Assembly (NCBI RefSeq): GCF_006717095.1
Contig: NZ_VFQE01000001.1
Coordinates: 2,480,001-2,544,000 of the forward strand
Source: Blastococcus colisei
GTDB taxonomy: Bacteria; Actinomycetota; Actinomycetes; Mycobacteriales; Geodermatophilaceae
Direction of reading: 5' to 3'
Length of the DNA stretch: 64,000 bases
A program made the translations under genes and the position numbers. Within the stretch, counting starts at the first letter, position 1. Every line of letters begins with the position of its first letter. Below are positions 49,519-57,900 of the stretch, one piece after another. The notes under the pieces were generated by a model. That model saw nothing but the letters and a program-made list of their open reading frames with translations. It did no database searches and was not told the DNA's origin.

Positions 49519-51050
49519 CAGCCGGCCCGGGAGGCGATGACGTCGAGTTCGACCCGCGCACCGAAGGGAAGCTCGCCGACAGCGAAACAGGTGCGGGCCG
49601 GCAGGGGCTCGGGAAGGGTGGCCAGGTAGACCTCGTCCATTGCATGTCGGTCGGTCATGCTGGCGAGGTAGACGGTGATCTTGACGATGTCGGGGAACCC
49701 GAGGCCCGCCGTCGACAGGGTTGCGGCGAGGTTGGCGAAGGCCTGCCGGGTCTCGGCGAGGATGCCGCCGCGAACGATCTCGCCGTCGGCCACGCCGAGT
49801 TGACCGGAGACGAAGACGACGTCACCGGCGACGCGGAGCGGGCTGTAGGGGTGGGCGGCGTCGGAGAAGCGTTTGGGCGCGGACGGGGCAGTCGCGGTCA
49901 CGCTGGTTCCGGCCTCGCGCAGCGGCAGTTCGTCCTCGGTCACGCCGAACACCTGACCCATGGCAACGGCGGCCTTCAGGCCGGTGCCGGTCAGGACGAC
50001 CACGGTCGTCTCACCGGGGCGGATCGCCCCGCGGGCGGCGAAGACGTCGATCGCGGCGGCTGCCGACGCGCAGGTGGGTTCGGCGTAGAGGCCGATGCCG
50101 GCCAGGCGGCGGGTGGCGGCGACGATGTCCTCTTCGGGGATGGCGGCGGTGTCCCCGTCCGAGCGCCGGATCGCCTCGACGACCTCCGGTAGCCGGATCG
50201 GCGTCCTGATCGCGGTGCCTTCGGCGATCGTCGGTCCGAAGTCGACATCCGTGTGCCCCTGGAACGCCGCGTGGATCGGCGCGCACCGCTCGGGCTGAGC
50301 GACCAGCAGCCGGGGGAGGCGGTCGATGTGGCCGGCGGCGAGCAGCTCGCCGAAGCCGAGGTCGCAGCCCAGGACGATGCTGCCGGCTCCGGCCACGGTG
50401 ACGATCGCGTCGGGGGCGGAGAACCCGAGGTCCTCCCACAGCTCGTAGGCGAGGGTCTTCACGCCCTGCAGGAACAGGGGGTGCCAGTTGTGGCTCGCGT
50501 AGCAGGTGGTGGCGGCCTCGCGGACGGCCTGGGCGCCGGTGGCATCCCGGTCGCCGGGCACGAGGGCGACCTCGGCACCGTAGGCGCGGGCCTGCAGCAC
50601 CTTGGTTGGCGACGTCGATTCGGGGGCGAGGATGCGGGCGGCGATGCCGGCGGCGGCGCAGTAGCCGGCGACCGAGGAACCGCCGTTGCCGGAGCTGTCC
50701 TCGATGACGGCCTCGACGCCGACCTGGGACAGGGCCGAGATCATGACACTGGTGCCGCGGTCCTTGAAGCTGCCGGTGGGGTTGAACCACTCCAGCTTGA
50801 ACCGCACGTCCTGCTGACCCCAGCGCGCTGCGACCAGCGGGGTGCACCCCTCGCCGAGAGTCACCGGCGCGGCGATCTCGCCGGGGAGGGCCCCCCGATA
50901 GCGCCACAGCGACCGCTCGACGGTGTCGATCTGCGCTGGTCCGATGCCTGTCCTGGGCGTCATCGTGAGCGGAGCGCCGTCCTCGCCACGCCAGCGCACC
51001 GGGTCGTAGGTGTAGGTCCGACCCGACCGAGGGTCGAGGAGAGCGTCCAT
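49518..51050 (-). CDS. Threonine-synthase-like PLP enzyme fused to a RidA domain
   Basis: 510 aa. Residues 1-375 form a fold-type II PLP enzyme of the threonine synthase branch: FNPTGSFKDRG with the Schiff-base Lys96, SSGNGGSSVAGYCA as phosphate cup, and the C-terminal VVLTGTGLK. Residues about 390-510 are a complete RidA (YjgF) domain with HPYSPLRVAGDVVFVSGQ, the substrate-binding Arg486 (PARTC) and Glu501 (VELDVIA), equivalent to Arg105 and Glu120 of E. coli RidA. RidA hydrolyses reactive enamines such as 2-aminoacrylate released by PLP dehydratases. The first half therefore probably performs a beta- or beta,gamma-elimination; true threonine synthase cannot be excluded. Coupled to the asparaginase-like gene. 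Confidence 0.9.
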   Translation of the reverse strand: MDALLDPRSGRTYTYDPVRWRGEDGAPLTMTPRTGIGPAQIDTVERSLWRYRGALPGEIAAPVTLGEGCTPLVAARWGQQDVRFKLEWFNPTGSFKDRGTSVMISALSQVGVEAVIEDSSGNGGSSVAGYCAAAGIAARILAPESTSPTKVLQARAYGAEVALVPGDRDATGAQAVREAATTCYASHNWHPLFLQGVKTLAYELWEDLGFSAPDAIVTVAGAGSIVLGCDLGFGELLAAGHIDRLPRLLVAQPERCAPIHAAFQGHTDVDFGPTIAEGTAIRTPIRLPEVVEAIRRSDGDTAAIPEEDIVAATRRLAGIGLYAEPTCASAAAAIDVFAARGAIRPGETTVVVLTGTGLKAAVAMGQVFGVTEDELPLREAGTSVTATAPSAPKRFSDAAHPYSPLRVAGDVVFVSGQLGVADGEIVRGGILAETRQAFANLAATLSTAGLGFPDIVKITVYLASMTDRHAMDEVYLATLPEPLPARTCFAVGELPFGARVELDVIASRAG

Positions 51051-51162
51051 GGACGCCTTCCTATCATCGGCCGGACGAGCGGTTCACCGTCGACGGTCTG
51101 TGCGCGTCGGCACGATCACCGGCACTACCTCGGCGCTGTCCCGGGGCAGGCGCGGTCCAGGT

Positions 51163-51185
51163 GTCAGCCCGCCAGGCGGGCTGAC
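51163..51185 (-). terminator. Hairpin overlapping the stop codon of the unknown gene
   Basis: Perfect 10-bp stem (GTCAGCCCGC) with a 3-nt loop; the TGA stop at 51166-51164 is inside the stem. It separates this gene from the PLP-enzyme gene that follows on the same strand. Confidence 0.65.
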
Positions 51186-52009
51186 CGACCGGCTGCCCGT
51201 GCTGCGCGCACCACGCCCCGCGGCGAGACCGGCGGTGCCCCGGCGGCGAGGGCGAGACGCCGGTAGGAGTCGTAGGACAGCTCCCGGTACGCCACGGCCA
51301 GCTCCTCGGCCCACGCCTCGCGTGACGGGGCAGCGGTCGCCCGCAGGTGCTGCGCGGTCCGGACGGCGTGCTTGGTGAAGGTGGCTTGCAGCGCCTGGTT
51401 GGACAGCCGCCCGCCGATGCGCGAATCCAGTCCCGGACCGCGCCGCAGTGCGGGCAGCACCCAGGGGCTCTCCGCCAGCGCAGGGAAGCGCGAGCGCACC
51501 GACTCCCACGCGTGCCACGCGGTCGACGCACCCGAGAGCGACCACTCACCCTCGTCGGTCGACACGAGCAACCGCCGGCCACTCGGTCGCACCTGCTCGC
51601 GGCGCAGCGAGCGGAACGCCGCCACCGGCGCCGGCCAGCCGAGCGCGAGGGCGCACCAGGTCACCGATCGCAGATGCTCGGGGTCCTCGTTGCGGATCTG
51701 GGTCAGGGGGCGCAGGTCGAGCTCGGGCGGATCGGGCTCCGGTGTCGCGACCCGCGGCAGGGCCACACCGCCGTACCGGGCGACCTTGGTGTACAGCGCC
51801 ACCGTCGCCGGCTTCCAGCCCCGGGCCGCCGTCAGCGGCTCGAGCCCTGTCTCGCCGAGCTGATCCGGGCCGAGCCCGAGTTCCAAGGCGGCGTCGGCCA
51901 GCCGGCGCCACTGCGCCTCGTACCCCGGGGGCGCGTCCAGTCGGCGCCAGGCGCGCGCCGGGGGAGGGGCCGGCATGTCGGGCAGCGGCTGCTGCCATCC
52001 ACCTCGCAT
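51164..52009 (-). CDS. Protein of unknown function, faintly tyrosine-recombinase-like
   Basis: 281 aa, basic, no signal or membrane segment. Residues 110-165 (LRSVTWCALALGWPAPVAAFRSLRREQV...) look like the first helices of a tyrosine-recombinase catalytic domain, and the late segment ELSYDSYRRLALAAG could correspond to its end, but the Arg-His-x-x-Arg box is not clear. It could be a degenerate integrase or simply an alpha-helical actinobacterial protein. Leaderless ATG start; the promoter is interlaced with one arm of an inverted repeat. Confidence 0.55.
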   Translation of the reverse strand: MRGGWQQPLPDMPAPPPARAWRRLDAPPGYEAQWRRLADAALELGLGPDQLGETGLEPLTAARGWKPATVALYTKVARYGGVALPRVATPEPDPPELDLRPLTQIRNEDPEHLRSVTWCALALGWPAPVAAFRSLRREQVRPSGRRLLVSTDEGEWSLSGASTAWHAWESVRSRFPALAESPWVLPALRRGPGLDSRIGGRLSNQALQATFTKHAVRTAQHLRATAAPSREAWAEELAVAYRELSYDSYRRLALAAGAPPVSPRGVVRAARAAGRSARLAG

Positions 52010-52015
52010 GACGGA

Positions 52016-52021
52016 ACACTA
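52016..52021 (-). promoter_or_regulatory. -10 element (TAGTGT), leaderless, of the unknown gene
   Basis: On the minus strand TAGTGT, 6-nt spacer, ATG at 52009. It is directly adjacent to the left arm of the 15-bp inverted repeat, which would sit in the promoter spacer. Confidence 0.58.
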
Positions 52022-52200
52022 CCGTTATCCCCAACAAAAATGCATCTCTGTTTTGTGGTCACCTGCCGAACCCGAGGAACGACGCCCTCCGGGCGCCGCA
52101 GCAGCAATCGCTGGGGCGTCGGGGCCGGTTGCAGGGTGACCAGGAGGGATGGGGACCAGAGGTCCCCACGAATTGTCGTGACTGATGTTGGGGATAACGG
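52022..52200. repeat. 179-bp element bounded by perfect 15-bp inverted repeats
   Basis: CCGTTATCCCCAACA (52022-52036) and TGTTGGGGATAACGG (52186-52200) are exact inverted copies 149 bp apart. Between them lie an AT-richer strip, an 8-bp stem (CGACGCCC, 52080-52121) and a perfect hairpin (TGGGGACC-AGA-GGTCCCCA, 52150-52168). No convincing ORF is inside. Candidates are a paired operator, a small mobile element, or a structured RNA. The remaining gap 52201-52325 contains three tandem ATGTCG units (52201-52218) and nothing else obvious. Confidence 0.7.
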
Positions 52201-52325
52201 ATGTCGATGTCGATGTCGGATACGGGCTCATCGATGTGCTCTCGGCCGTGCCGGCTGAGCCGACGTCGCTATTCGCACCGGTCTCCCCGCGGGGCACCGC
52301 CCGGGCGGCACACAGCCGAACGGGC

Positions 52326-52331
52326 TAGATT
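52326..52331 (+). promoter_or_regulatory. -10 element (TAGATT), leaderless, of the acyltransferase gene
   Basis: TAGATT, 6-nt spacer, ATG at 52338. Confidence 0.6.
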
Positions 52332-52337
52332 CCGGCC

Positions 52338-53198
52338 ATGTACACGGCGAGCTGGCGCGACGTCGTCCGCGGCAACCTGTTCGGCGCACTGCCTCCGCGA
52401 AGGGACCGGCCCTACCGGTTCATCATCCGGCTCTGCCTGGTCGTCTTCCGGCTCTTCCGCTTCCGCTTCGACGTCCGCGGCTCCGAGCACGTGCCCACCA
52501 CGGGCGGCGCGATCATCTGCAGCAACCACGTCAGTTTCTTCGACTTCACCTTCCTCGGCCTGGGCGCGCTGCCCCAGCACCGGATGGTGCGCTTCATGGC
52601 GAAGGCCGCCGTCTTCCACCACTGGTTCTCCGGTCCCTTCATGCGCGCCATGCAGCACATCCCGGTCGACCGGAAGGCCGGTGCCGCCGCCTTCGAGTCC
52701 GCCGTCCGGGCCCTCAAGGACGGCGAGGTCGTCGGCGTCTTCCCCGAGGCCACGATCAGCACCAGCTTCACCGTGAAGGACCTCAAGGCCGGTGCCGCCC
52801 GGATGGCCGTCGACGCCGGCGTGCCGATCATCCCGGCAGCGGTCTGGGGCGGGCACCGCGTCGCCACCAAGGGCCACAAGGTCGACCTGCGCCGCGGCGT
52901 GGCGGTCACGGTCATCCTGGGCGAGCCCCTGGTGCCGGAACCGGGGGAGAAGCCACAGGCGCTCCTGCGCCGCACCCGCGCAGCCATGGAGGCCCTGCTG
53001 GACCAGGCGCAGCGGACCTATCCGCAGCAGCCGGCCGGGCCGGAGGACCGCTGGTGGCTTCCGGCGCACCTGGGCGGCACCGCCCCGACGCCCGAGGAGG
53101 CCGCGGTCAAGGACTCGCTCCGTGCCGCAGGCAAGGAGGTCACGGCCGAGCGGCCGCACCCGATCAAGCGGCTGCTGGTCCGGGTCCGCCGCCGCTGA
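52338..53198 (+). CDS. plsC: 1-acyl-sn-glycerol-3-phosphate acyltransferase family protein
   Basis: 286 aa, PlsC-type membrane-associated acyltransferase of phospholipid synthesis. The HX4D motif is NHVSFFD, the second motif FPEATIS replaces the usual FPEGTR, and a hydrophobic segment (about 25-45) anchors the N-terminus. The C-terminal 60 residues are Pro/Glu-rich then basic. Leaderless ATG start. Ends 1 bp from the convergent GNAT gene. Confidence 0.88.
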   Translation: MYTASWRDVVRGNLFGALPPRRDRPYRFIIRLCLVVFRLFRFRFDVRGSEHVPTTGGAIICSNHVSFFDFTFLGLGALPQHRMVRFMAKAAVFHHWFSGPFMRAMQHIPVDRKAGAAAFESAVRALKDGEVVGVFPEATISTSFTVKDLKAGAARMAVDAGVPIIPAAVWGGHRVATKGHKVDLRRGVAVTVILGEPLVPEPGEKPQALLRRTRAAMEALLDQAQRTYPQQPAGPEDRWWLPAHLGGTAPTPEEAAVKDSLRAAGKEVTAERPHPIKRLLVRVRRR

Positions 53199-53199
53199 C

Positions 53200-53733
53200 T
53201 CACACCACGACGACGGGTGCCATCAGCCGGAACGTCTCCAGCTCCACCTCGTACCACCGGCGGAACCGGCCGATCGGCGCCATGCCCAGCCGGGCGCACA
53301 CCGCCATGGAGGCCCGGTTTCCAGGCCGGACGACGGCGTAGACCTCGGGCACCCCGTCGCCGAACCCCCGGTCGATGACCGCGCGGGCCGCCTCGGTCGC
53401 GTAACCGTGGCCCCAGGAGTCGGGATGGAGGTGCCACCCCACCTCGACCTCCCCGACACCGTTGGGCAAGGGCTTGAACAGCACCGTGCCGGCGACGGTG
53501 GGGGAGTTGCGGATCTCGATGGCCCAGCACCCGTAACGCTCGTCGAGCGCGCTCACCGCGGCCCAACGGGACACCAGCTCCTCCGGCGGGATCGACGGCG
53601 TCCCGCCGATCCCGCGGATGATCTCCTCCCGGGAGTAGATGTCGGTCAGCCGGGCGATGTCCGCGGACGACGTGGTCCACGGACGCAGCCGCAGGCGCTG
53701 GGTCCGCAGTAGCACCTCATGCGTCGTCCCCAC
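53200..53733 (-). CDS. GNAT family N-acetyltransferase
   Basis: 177 aa RimJ/RimL-like acetyltransferase. The N-terminal strand RTQRLRLRPW and the acetyl-CoA segment VGWHLHPDSWGHGYATEAARAV with Gly-rich loop, then RPGNRASMAVCARLGM, are typical. GTG start at 53733; TAGCCA, an imperfect -10 box, lies 6 nt upstream. Substrate unknown. Confidence 0.87.
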   Translation of the reverse strand: MGTTHEVLLRTQRLRLRPWTTSSADIARLTDIYSREEIIRGIGGTPSIPPEELVSRWAAVSALDERYGCWAIEIRNSPTVAGTVLFKPLPNGVGEVEVGWHLHPDSWGHGYATEAARAVIDRGFGDGVPEVYAVVRPGNRASMAVCARLGMAPIGRFRRWYEVELETFRLMAPVVVV

Positions 53734-53781
53734 GGACGGTGGCTACCCGGGGCGGCCTCCCGGACACCCGGCGAGTGACGT

Positions 53782-55191
53782 TCAGCCGAGCAGGTCGGCC
53801 GCCGAGGCCGCCCGCGAGCTCGCGGCGCGCCGTTCGGCCGCAACCGGGTCCTGCTCCCGCTCCGCCCACCACGCCTGCCCGCTCGCGGGCAGGGTGCTGA
53901 TCGGGTCGTAGTACGTGTAGCGGCGGTCCAGCGCCGCCTCGTCGCTGCGCTCGATGCCGGTGCGGTAGTTCTTCGTCCAGTAGCTGATGCCGCGCTCGCG
54001 GTCGTACTCGGCCACCTGGTGCACCCAGCGCTTGCCGACATAGGGCACGTCGCAGACGATCCGCGGCGTCGCGAAGCCGGGCAGGTACCCCATGATGTCG
54101 TGCTGCAGCGTCTGCGCCTGCGCCAGCGAGACCCGCCAGTGCTCGGCGCTGGGGATCATGTCGCACATGTAGAAGTAGTACGGCGTGATCGAGGCGCCGT
54201 CCTGGAGCGCGAAGCACAGGTCCAGCAGCTGGGTCGCCGTGGCGTTGACGCCCTTCAGCAGGACGCCCTGGTTTCGCACGTCCCGCACGCCGGCGTCCAG
54301 CATCGCCCGCGCCGCCTCGGCGACGAGCGGTGTCACCGACTGCGCGGCGTTCACGTGCGTGTGCACGGCGAGGGAGACCCCGCGCGCACGGGCGGTCGAC
54401 GCCAACCGGCCCATGCCCTCGACCACGTCGTCCTGCAGCCAGTGCTGGGGGAGGCCCATCAGCGCCTTGGACGCCAGCCGGATGTCGCGCACCGACTCGA
54501 TCTCGAGCAGCCCCGCCACGAACGCCTCGAGGTTCTTGAACGGCAGGTTGGCGACGTCGCCGCCGGACACCACGACATCCCGGACGCCGGGGGTCGCGCG
54601 CAGGTAGTCGAGCATCGCCGTCTGGCGGTCGACCGGCTTCAGCTCGAACTTCAGCTTCGGGACGGCGGGCGTCGAGTTGCCCACCAGGTCCATGCGGGTG
54701 CAGTGGCCGCAGTACTGCGGGCAGGTGGACAGCAGCTCGGCGAGCACCTTGGTGGGGTAGCGGTGGGTGAGCCCCTCGACCGCCCACATCTCGTGCTCGT
54801 GCAGCGAGTCCCGGGCCGCGTACGGATGGCTGGCCGCCGCACCGGGCAGCCGGTCGGAGGCCACGGGGAGCATGTAGCGGCGCACCGGGTCGGCCAGCAT
54901 GGCCTCGGTGGACGGCACCGCACCCGGCACCATGGTGTTGAGCATCTGCGGCGGGAGGAGCAGCGACATCGTCGCCCGGCCGGCCTGGTCGGTCTCGACG
55001 TCGGCGTAGAAGGACTCGTCGAGCAGGTCGCCGTACACCGCGCGCAGCTGCCGCAGGTTCTTCACGCAGTTGACCCGCTGCCACTGGGCGCTCCGCCACT
55101 GCGCCGGCGTGATGTCGGCGAAACCGGGCAGCCGCCGCCAGTCCGGCTCGACGAGCTCGCGCGCCGAGTAGTCATAGGGCTGTTCGAGCAC
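53782..55191 (-). CDS. kamA: Lysine 2,3-aminomutase (KamA family radical SAM/PLP enzyme)
   Basis: 469 aa. Converts L-lysine to L-beta-lysine, the first step of the lysine fermentation route, using SAM, a 4Fe-4S cluster and PLP. The cluster motif is STCPQYCGHCTR (CxxxCxxC) near residue 157; VVVSGGDVANLP and the Lys-containing GVLLKGVN segment for PLP follow. About 50 residues longer than the clostridial enzyme. The GTG at 55191 has AGGAGG 7 nt upstream. It diverges from kdd and the other lysine genes, which supports lysine rather than glutamate as substrate. Confidence 0.92.
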   Translation of the reverse strand: MLEQPYDYSARELVEPDWRRLPGFADITPAQWRSAQWQRVNCVKNLRQLRAVYGDLLDESFYADVETDQAGRATMSLLLPPQMLNTMVPGAVPSTEAMLADPVRRYMLPVASDRLPGAAASHPYAARDSLHEHEMWAVEGLTHRYPTKVLAELLSTCPQYCGHCTRMDLVGNSTPAVPKLKFELKPVDRQTAMLDYLRATPGVRDVVVSGGDVANLPFKNLEAFVAGLLEIESVRDIRLASKALMGLPQHWLQDDVVEGMGRLASTARARGVSLAVHTHVNAAQSVTPLVAEAARAMLDAGVRDVRNQGVLLKGVNATATQLLDLCFALQDGASITPYYFYMCDMIPSAEHWRVSLAQAQTLQHDIMGYLPGFATPRIVCDVPYVGKRWVHQVAEYDRERGISYWTKNYRTGIERSDEAALDRRYTYYDPISTLPASGQAWWAEREQDPVAAERRAASSRAASAADLLG

Positions 55192-55234
55192 GGTGCCGCC
55201 TCCTGTCCCGCCACGGGGTTCCGCAACACGGGTG

Positions 55235-55240
55235 AGCCTA
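55235..55240 (-). promoter_or_regulatory. -10 element (TAGGCT) of kamA
   Basis: On the minus strand TAGGCT lies 43 nt before the GTG start, giving a leader of about 37 nt with AGGAGG. Confidence 0.55.
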
Positions 55241-55274
55241 CGGGAGAATCTTCGGCAGAACACTTGAGACGCGA

Positions 55275-55280
55275 TAGGTT
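55275..55280 (+). promoter_or_regulatory. -10 element (TAGGTT) of the kdd operon
   Basis: TAGGTT lies 34 nt before the kdd GTG. The space between the two divergent -10 boxes holds GCAGAA (55255) with its complement TTCTGC (55282), a weak candidate operator. Confidence 0.5.
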
Positions 55281-55314
55281 CTTCTGCGACAGACGGGTGA
55301 GGCGGGAGGGTCGC

Positions 55315-56343
55315 GTGCTGGAGACGATCGAACGGGCGCTCGGGGCGCACCGGGTACTCGAACCCCGCGGTGCGCTCCCGCAGGCGGCCCTCCGCCTGGA
55401 CGCCGACCCGGCCATCGGGCCCGACGAGGTCCGGATCGCCGTCGAGCGGCTCAACCTCGACGCCGCCTCCTTCCGGCAGCTGTCGGAGTCCTGCGGCGGG
55501 GACGGCGAAGCCGTCCGGGCAGCGGTCCTCGAGATCGTCGAGGCGCGCGGCAAGATGCAGAACCCGGTCACCGGCTCGGGCGGCATGCTCATCGGGGTCG
55601 TGGACGCTGTCGGATCCGGATCACCGCTCGGTCTCACCGTCGGCCAGCGGGTCGCGACGCTCGTATCGCTCACGCTCACCCCGCTGCGCCTCACCGACGG
55701 CCTCACCGCCTGGGACGGCCGCAGCGAGCAGGTGCCGGCCGCCGGCACCGCCATCCTGTTCGCCCGGTCGATCGCCGCCGTCCTGCCCGACGACCTGCCG
55801 GATCCGGTGTCCCTCGCCGTCCTCGACGTGTGCGGGGCGCCCGCCGCGACGGCACGGGTGGTGGAGCGGACCGGTGCGCGTCGCGTCGCCGTCCTCGGGG
55901 CCGCGGGGAAGTCGGGCTCGCTCTCCCTCGCCGCCGCCCGGGCCGCCGGGGCAGCCGATCTCGTCGGGTTGGTCCGGAACGACGCCGAGGCTGCCGCGCT
56001 CGGTGCCTCCGGTCTCGCCGACCGCGTGGTGGTCGCCGACGCGACCGACCCCCTCGCCGTCGCGGCCGCCGCGGGAACCCCCGCCGACGTCACGGTCGTC
56101 TGCGTCGACGTGCCGGGCGCCGAACACGGGGCCGTGCTGGCCACGGCCGAAGGCGGCACCGTGGTCTTCTTCTCCATGGCCACGTCCTTCTCGGCGGCGG
56201 CCCTGGGCGCGGAGGGGATGGCGGCGGACGTGACGATGCTGGTCGGGAACGGCTACACACCGGGGCACGCGGCCCTGGCCCTGGACCTCTACCGGTCGAA
56301 CGCCGGCGTGCGTTCGCTCATCGACCCCCGCGTCGAGGCATGA
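55315..56343 (+). CDS. kdd: L-erythro-3,5-diaminohexanoate dehydrogenase
   Basis: 342 aa NAD(P)-dependent medium-chain-like dehydrogenase. It oxidatively deaminates 3,5-diaminohexanoate to 3-keto-5-aminohexanoate in lysine degradation. Family features are GKMQNPVTGSGGMLIG, the nucleotide-binding AVLGAAGKSGSLSL and VVFFSMATSFSAAALGAEG. The GTG at 55315 follows GGGAGGG. First gene of the kdd, amidohydrolase, kamD, kamE, kal unit. Identity rests on these motifs and on the neighbours. Confidence 0.9.
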   Translation: MLETIERALGAHRVLEPRGALPQAALRLDADPAIGPDEVRIAVERLNLDAASFRQLSESCGGDGEAVRAAVLEIVEARGKMQNPVTGSGGMLIGVVDAVGSGSPLGLTVGQRVATLVSLTLTPLRLTDGLTAWDGRSEQVPAAGTAILFARSIAAVLPDDLPDPVSLAVLDVCGAPAATARVVERTGARRVAVLGAAGKSGSLSLAAARAAGAADLVGLVRNDAEAAALGASGLADRVVVADATDPLAVAAAAGTPADVTVVCVDVPGAEHGAVLATAEGGTVVFFSMATSFSAAALGAEGMAADVTMLVGNGYTPGHAALALDLYRSNAGVRSLIDPRVEA

Positions 56344-57866
56344 ACCTCCTGCTGACCGACGTCACCGTCGGCGACCGACCGGGCCGCGCCGTCTCCGTCG
56401 TCGACGGCCGGATCGCCTGGCTGGGCTCCGCGACCGACGCTGCCACGGACGCCCCGCCCGCCGGCCGCGTCATCGCGGGGGAGGGCGCGCTGCTGACGCC
56501 GGCCTTCGTGGATGCGCACGTGCACGCGACCGCGACCGGTCTGGCGCTGAGCGGCCTCGACCTCCACTCGAGCCTGAGCCTCACCGATGCGACCGCAGCC
56601 ATCCGTACCCACGTCGACCGCACGCCCGACGGCATCCTCCTGGGCACCGGCTGGGACGAGACCGGCTGGCCGGAGGGCCGTGGGCTGACCCGGCACGACC
56701 TCGACGCGCTCGTCGGAGACCGGCCCGCCTACCTCGCGCGGGTCGACGTCCACTCGGCGACCGTCTCGACCGCGATGCTCGACCGCATCCCCGGCATCAC
56801 CGACCTGCCCGGTTACGACCCGGACGGGCAGCTGCGGCTGGACGCCCACCACGCCGCCCGGCAGGCCGCCTACGGCGCCGTCGGTCCTGCGCAGCGCCGG
56901 GCCGCCCAGCGGGCCACCCTCGACGCCGCGGCGAGGCTGGGCATCGGCAGCCTCCACGAGATGGCCGGGCCCGAGGTGTCCGGCGCCGACGACCTGGCCG
57001 GACTGCTGGCCCTGGCAGTGGAAGAGCCCGGTCCCCTCGTGGTCGGCTACTGGGGCGAGCTCGCGGAGCGCGGCGGGCTGGAGCTCGTCCGGGAACTGGG
57101 GTTGACAGGCGCCGGGGGCGACCTCTTCTGCGACGGCGCGTTCGGATCGCACACCGCCGCGCTGTCGCAGCCCTACACCGACCGCCCGGAGACCAACGGC
57201 GCCCTGCGCTTCGAGACGGCGTCCCTGGTCCACCACGTGCGCGCCTGCACGGAGGCATCGATCCAGGCCGGGTTCCACTGCATCGGCGACGCCGCGGTGA
57301 ACCAGGTGCTCGAGGCCGTCGGCGTGGTCGTCGAGGAGCTGGGCGCCGCGGCCGTCCGCGCCTGCCGGCACCGGCTCGAGCACCTGGAGATGTGCGACGA
57401 CGCGGTCATGGAGCGCATGCGTGCCTGGGGAATGGTGGCCAGCGTGCAACCGGCCTTCGACGCGGCCTGGGGCGGCGACGGGGGCATGTACGCCGAGCGG
57501 CTCGGTGTCCGGCGCGCCGCGGCCACCAACCCGTTCGCCGACCTGGCCGACGCCGGCGTGGCCCTCGCTCTCGGCAGCGACGCGCCGGTCACCCCGCTGG
57601 ACCCGTGGGGCGGCGTGCACGCCGCCGTCGACCACCGCACGCCCGGCTCGGGACTGCGCCCGTTCGACGCCTTCGATGCCGCCACCCACGGCGGCTGGCA
57701 CGCCGTCCGGGCCGAGCACGCCGCCGGCCCGCTCGCCGTGGGCGCCCCGGCCCACCTGGCCCTCTGGGCCACCGGGCAGACCCTCTCCGCCGTCCTGTCC
57801 GAGCGCGCCCGGCCCACGTGCCGGCTGCTATTCGTCGGCGGCGAGCCGATCGGAGACCTGCCGTGA
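56340..57866 (+). CDS. YtcJ-like amidohydrolase in the lysine cluster
   Basis: 508 aa amidohydrolase_3 family protein. Metal motifs: FVDAHVHA (HxH), GFHCIGDAAVNQ, HRLEHLEM and ALGSDAPVTPLDPW. ATG at 56340 overlaps the kdd stop. It is not a step of the classical lysine fermentation route; it might open a lactam or hydrolyse an acylated diamino acid formed from pathway intermediates, but that is a guess from position only. Confidence 0.85.
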   Translation: MNLLLTDVTVGDRPGRAVSVVDGRIAWLGSATDAATDAPPAGRVIAGEGALLTPAFVDAHVHATATGLALSGLDLHSSLSLTDATAAIRTHVDRTPDGILLGTGWDETGWPEGRGLTRHDLDALVGDRPAYLARVDVHSATVSTAMLDRIPGITDLPGYDPDGQLRLDAHHAARQAAYGAVGPAQRRAAQRATLDAAARLGIGSLHEMAGPEVSGADDLAGLLALAVEEPGPLVVGYWGELAERGGLELVRELGLTGAGGDLFCDGAFGSHTAALSQPYTDRPETNGALRFETASLVHHVRACTEASIQAGFHCIGDAAVNQVLEAVGVVVEELGAAAVRACRHRLEHLEMCDDAVMERMRAWGMVASVQPAFDAAWGGDGGMYAERLGVRRAAATNPFADLADAGVALALGSDAPVTPLDPWGGVHAAVDHRTPGSGLRPFDAFDAATHGGWHAVRAEHAAGPLAVGAPAHLALWATGQTLSAVLSERARPTCRLLFVGGEPIGDLP

Positions 57867-57869
57867 CAG

Positions 57870-57881
57870 TTATGGCCATAA
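57870..57881. promoter_or_regulatory. 12-bp palindrome TTATGGCCATAA, copy 1, before kamD
   Basis: Perfect palindrome in the 34-bp gap between the amidohydrolase stop and kamD, ending exactly 19 nt before the kamD ATG. Followed by ACGC as in copy 2. It also contains an ATG opening a 10-codon frame (MAINAPGGRR) whose stop overlaps the kamD start. Confidence 0.6.
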
Positions 57882-57900
57882 ACGCACCTGGGGGACGCCG

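Noticed and set aside
40424-51098. TCACCGTCGACGGT shared by the terminator at 40424 and the region upstream of the PLP/RidA gene (51084)
   Set aside because: It is a GC-rich palindrome centred on TCGACG-type sequence that arises easily by chance; the surroundings are unrelated.
52022-52036. TTATCCCCA as a DnaA box pair
   Set aside because: It differs from TTATNCACA/TTGTCCACA, there are only two copies, and no replication genes are near.
52201-52776. 191-codon frame starting with repeated Met-Ser
   Set aside because: It runs out of frame through plsC; the ATGTCG repeats create the ATGs but there is no supporting signal.
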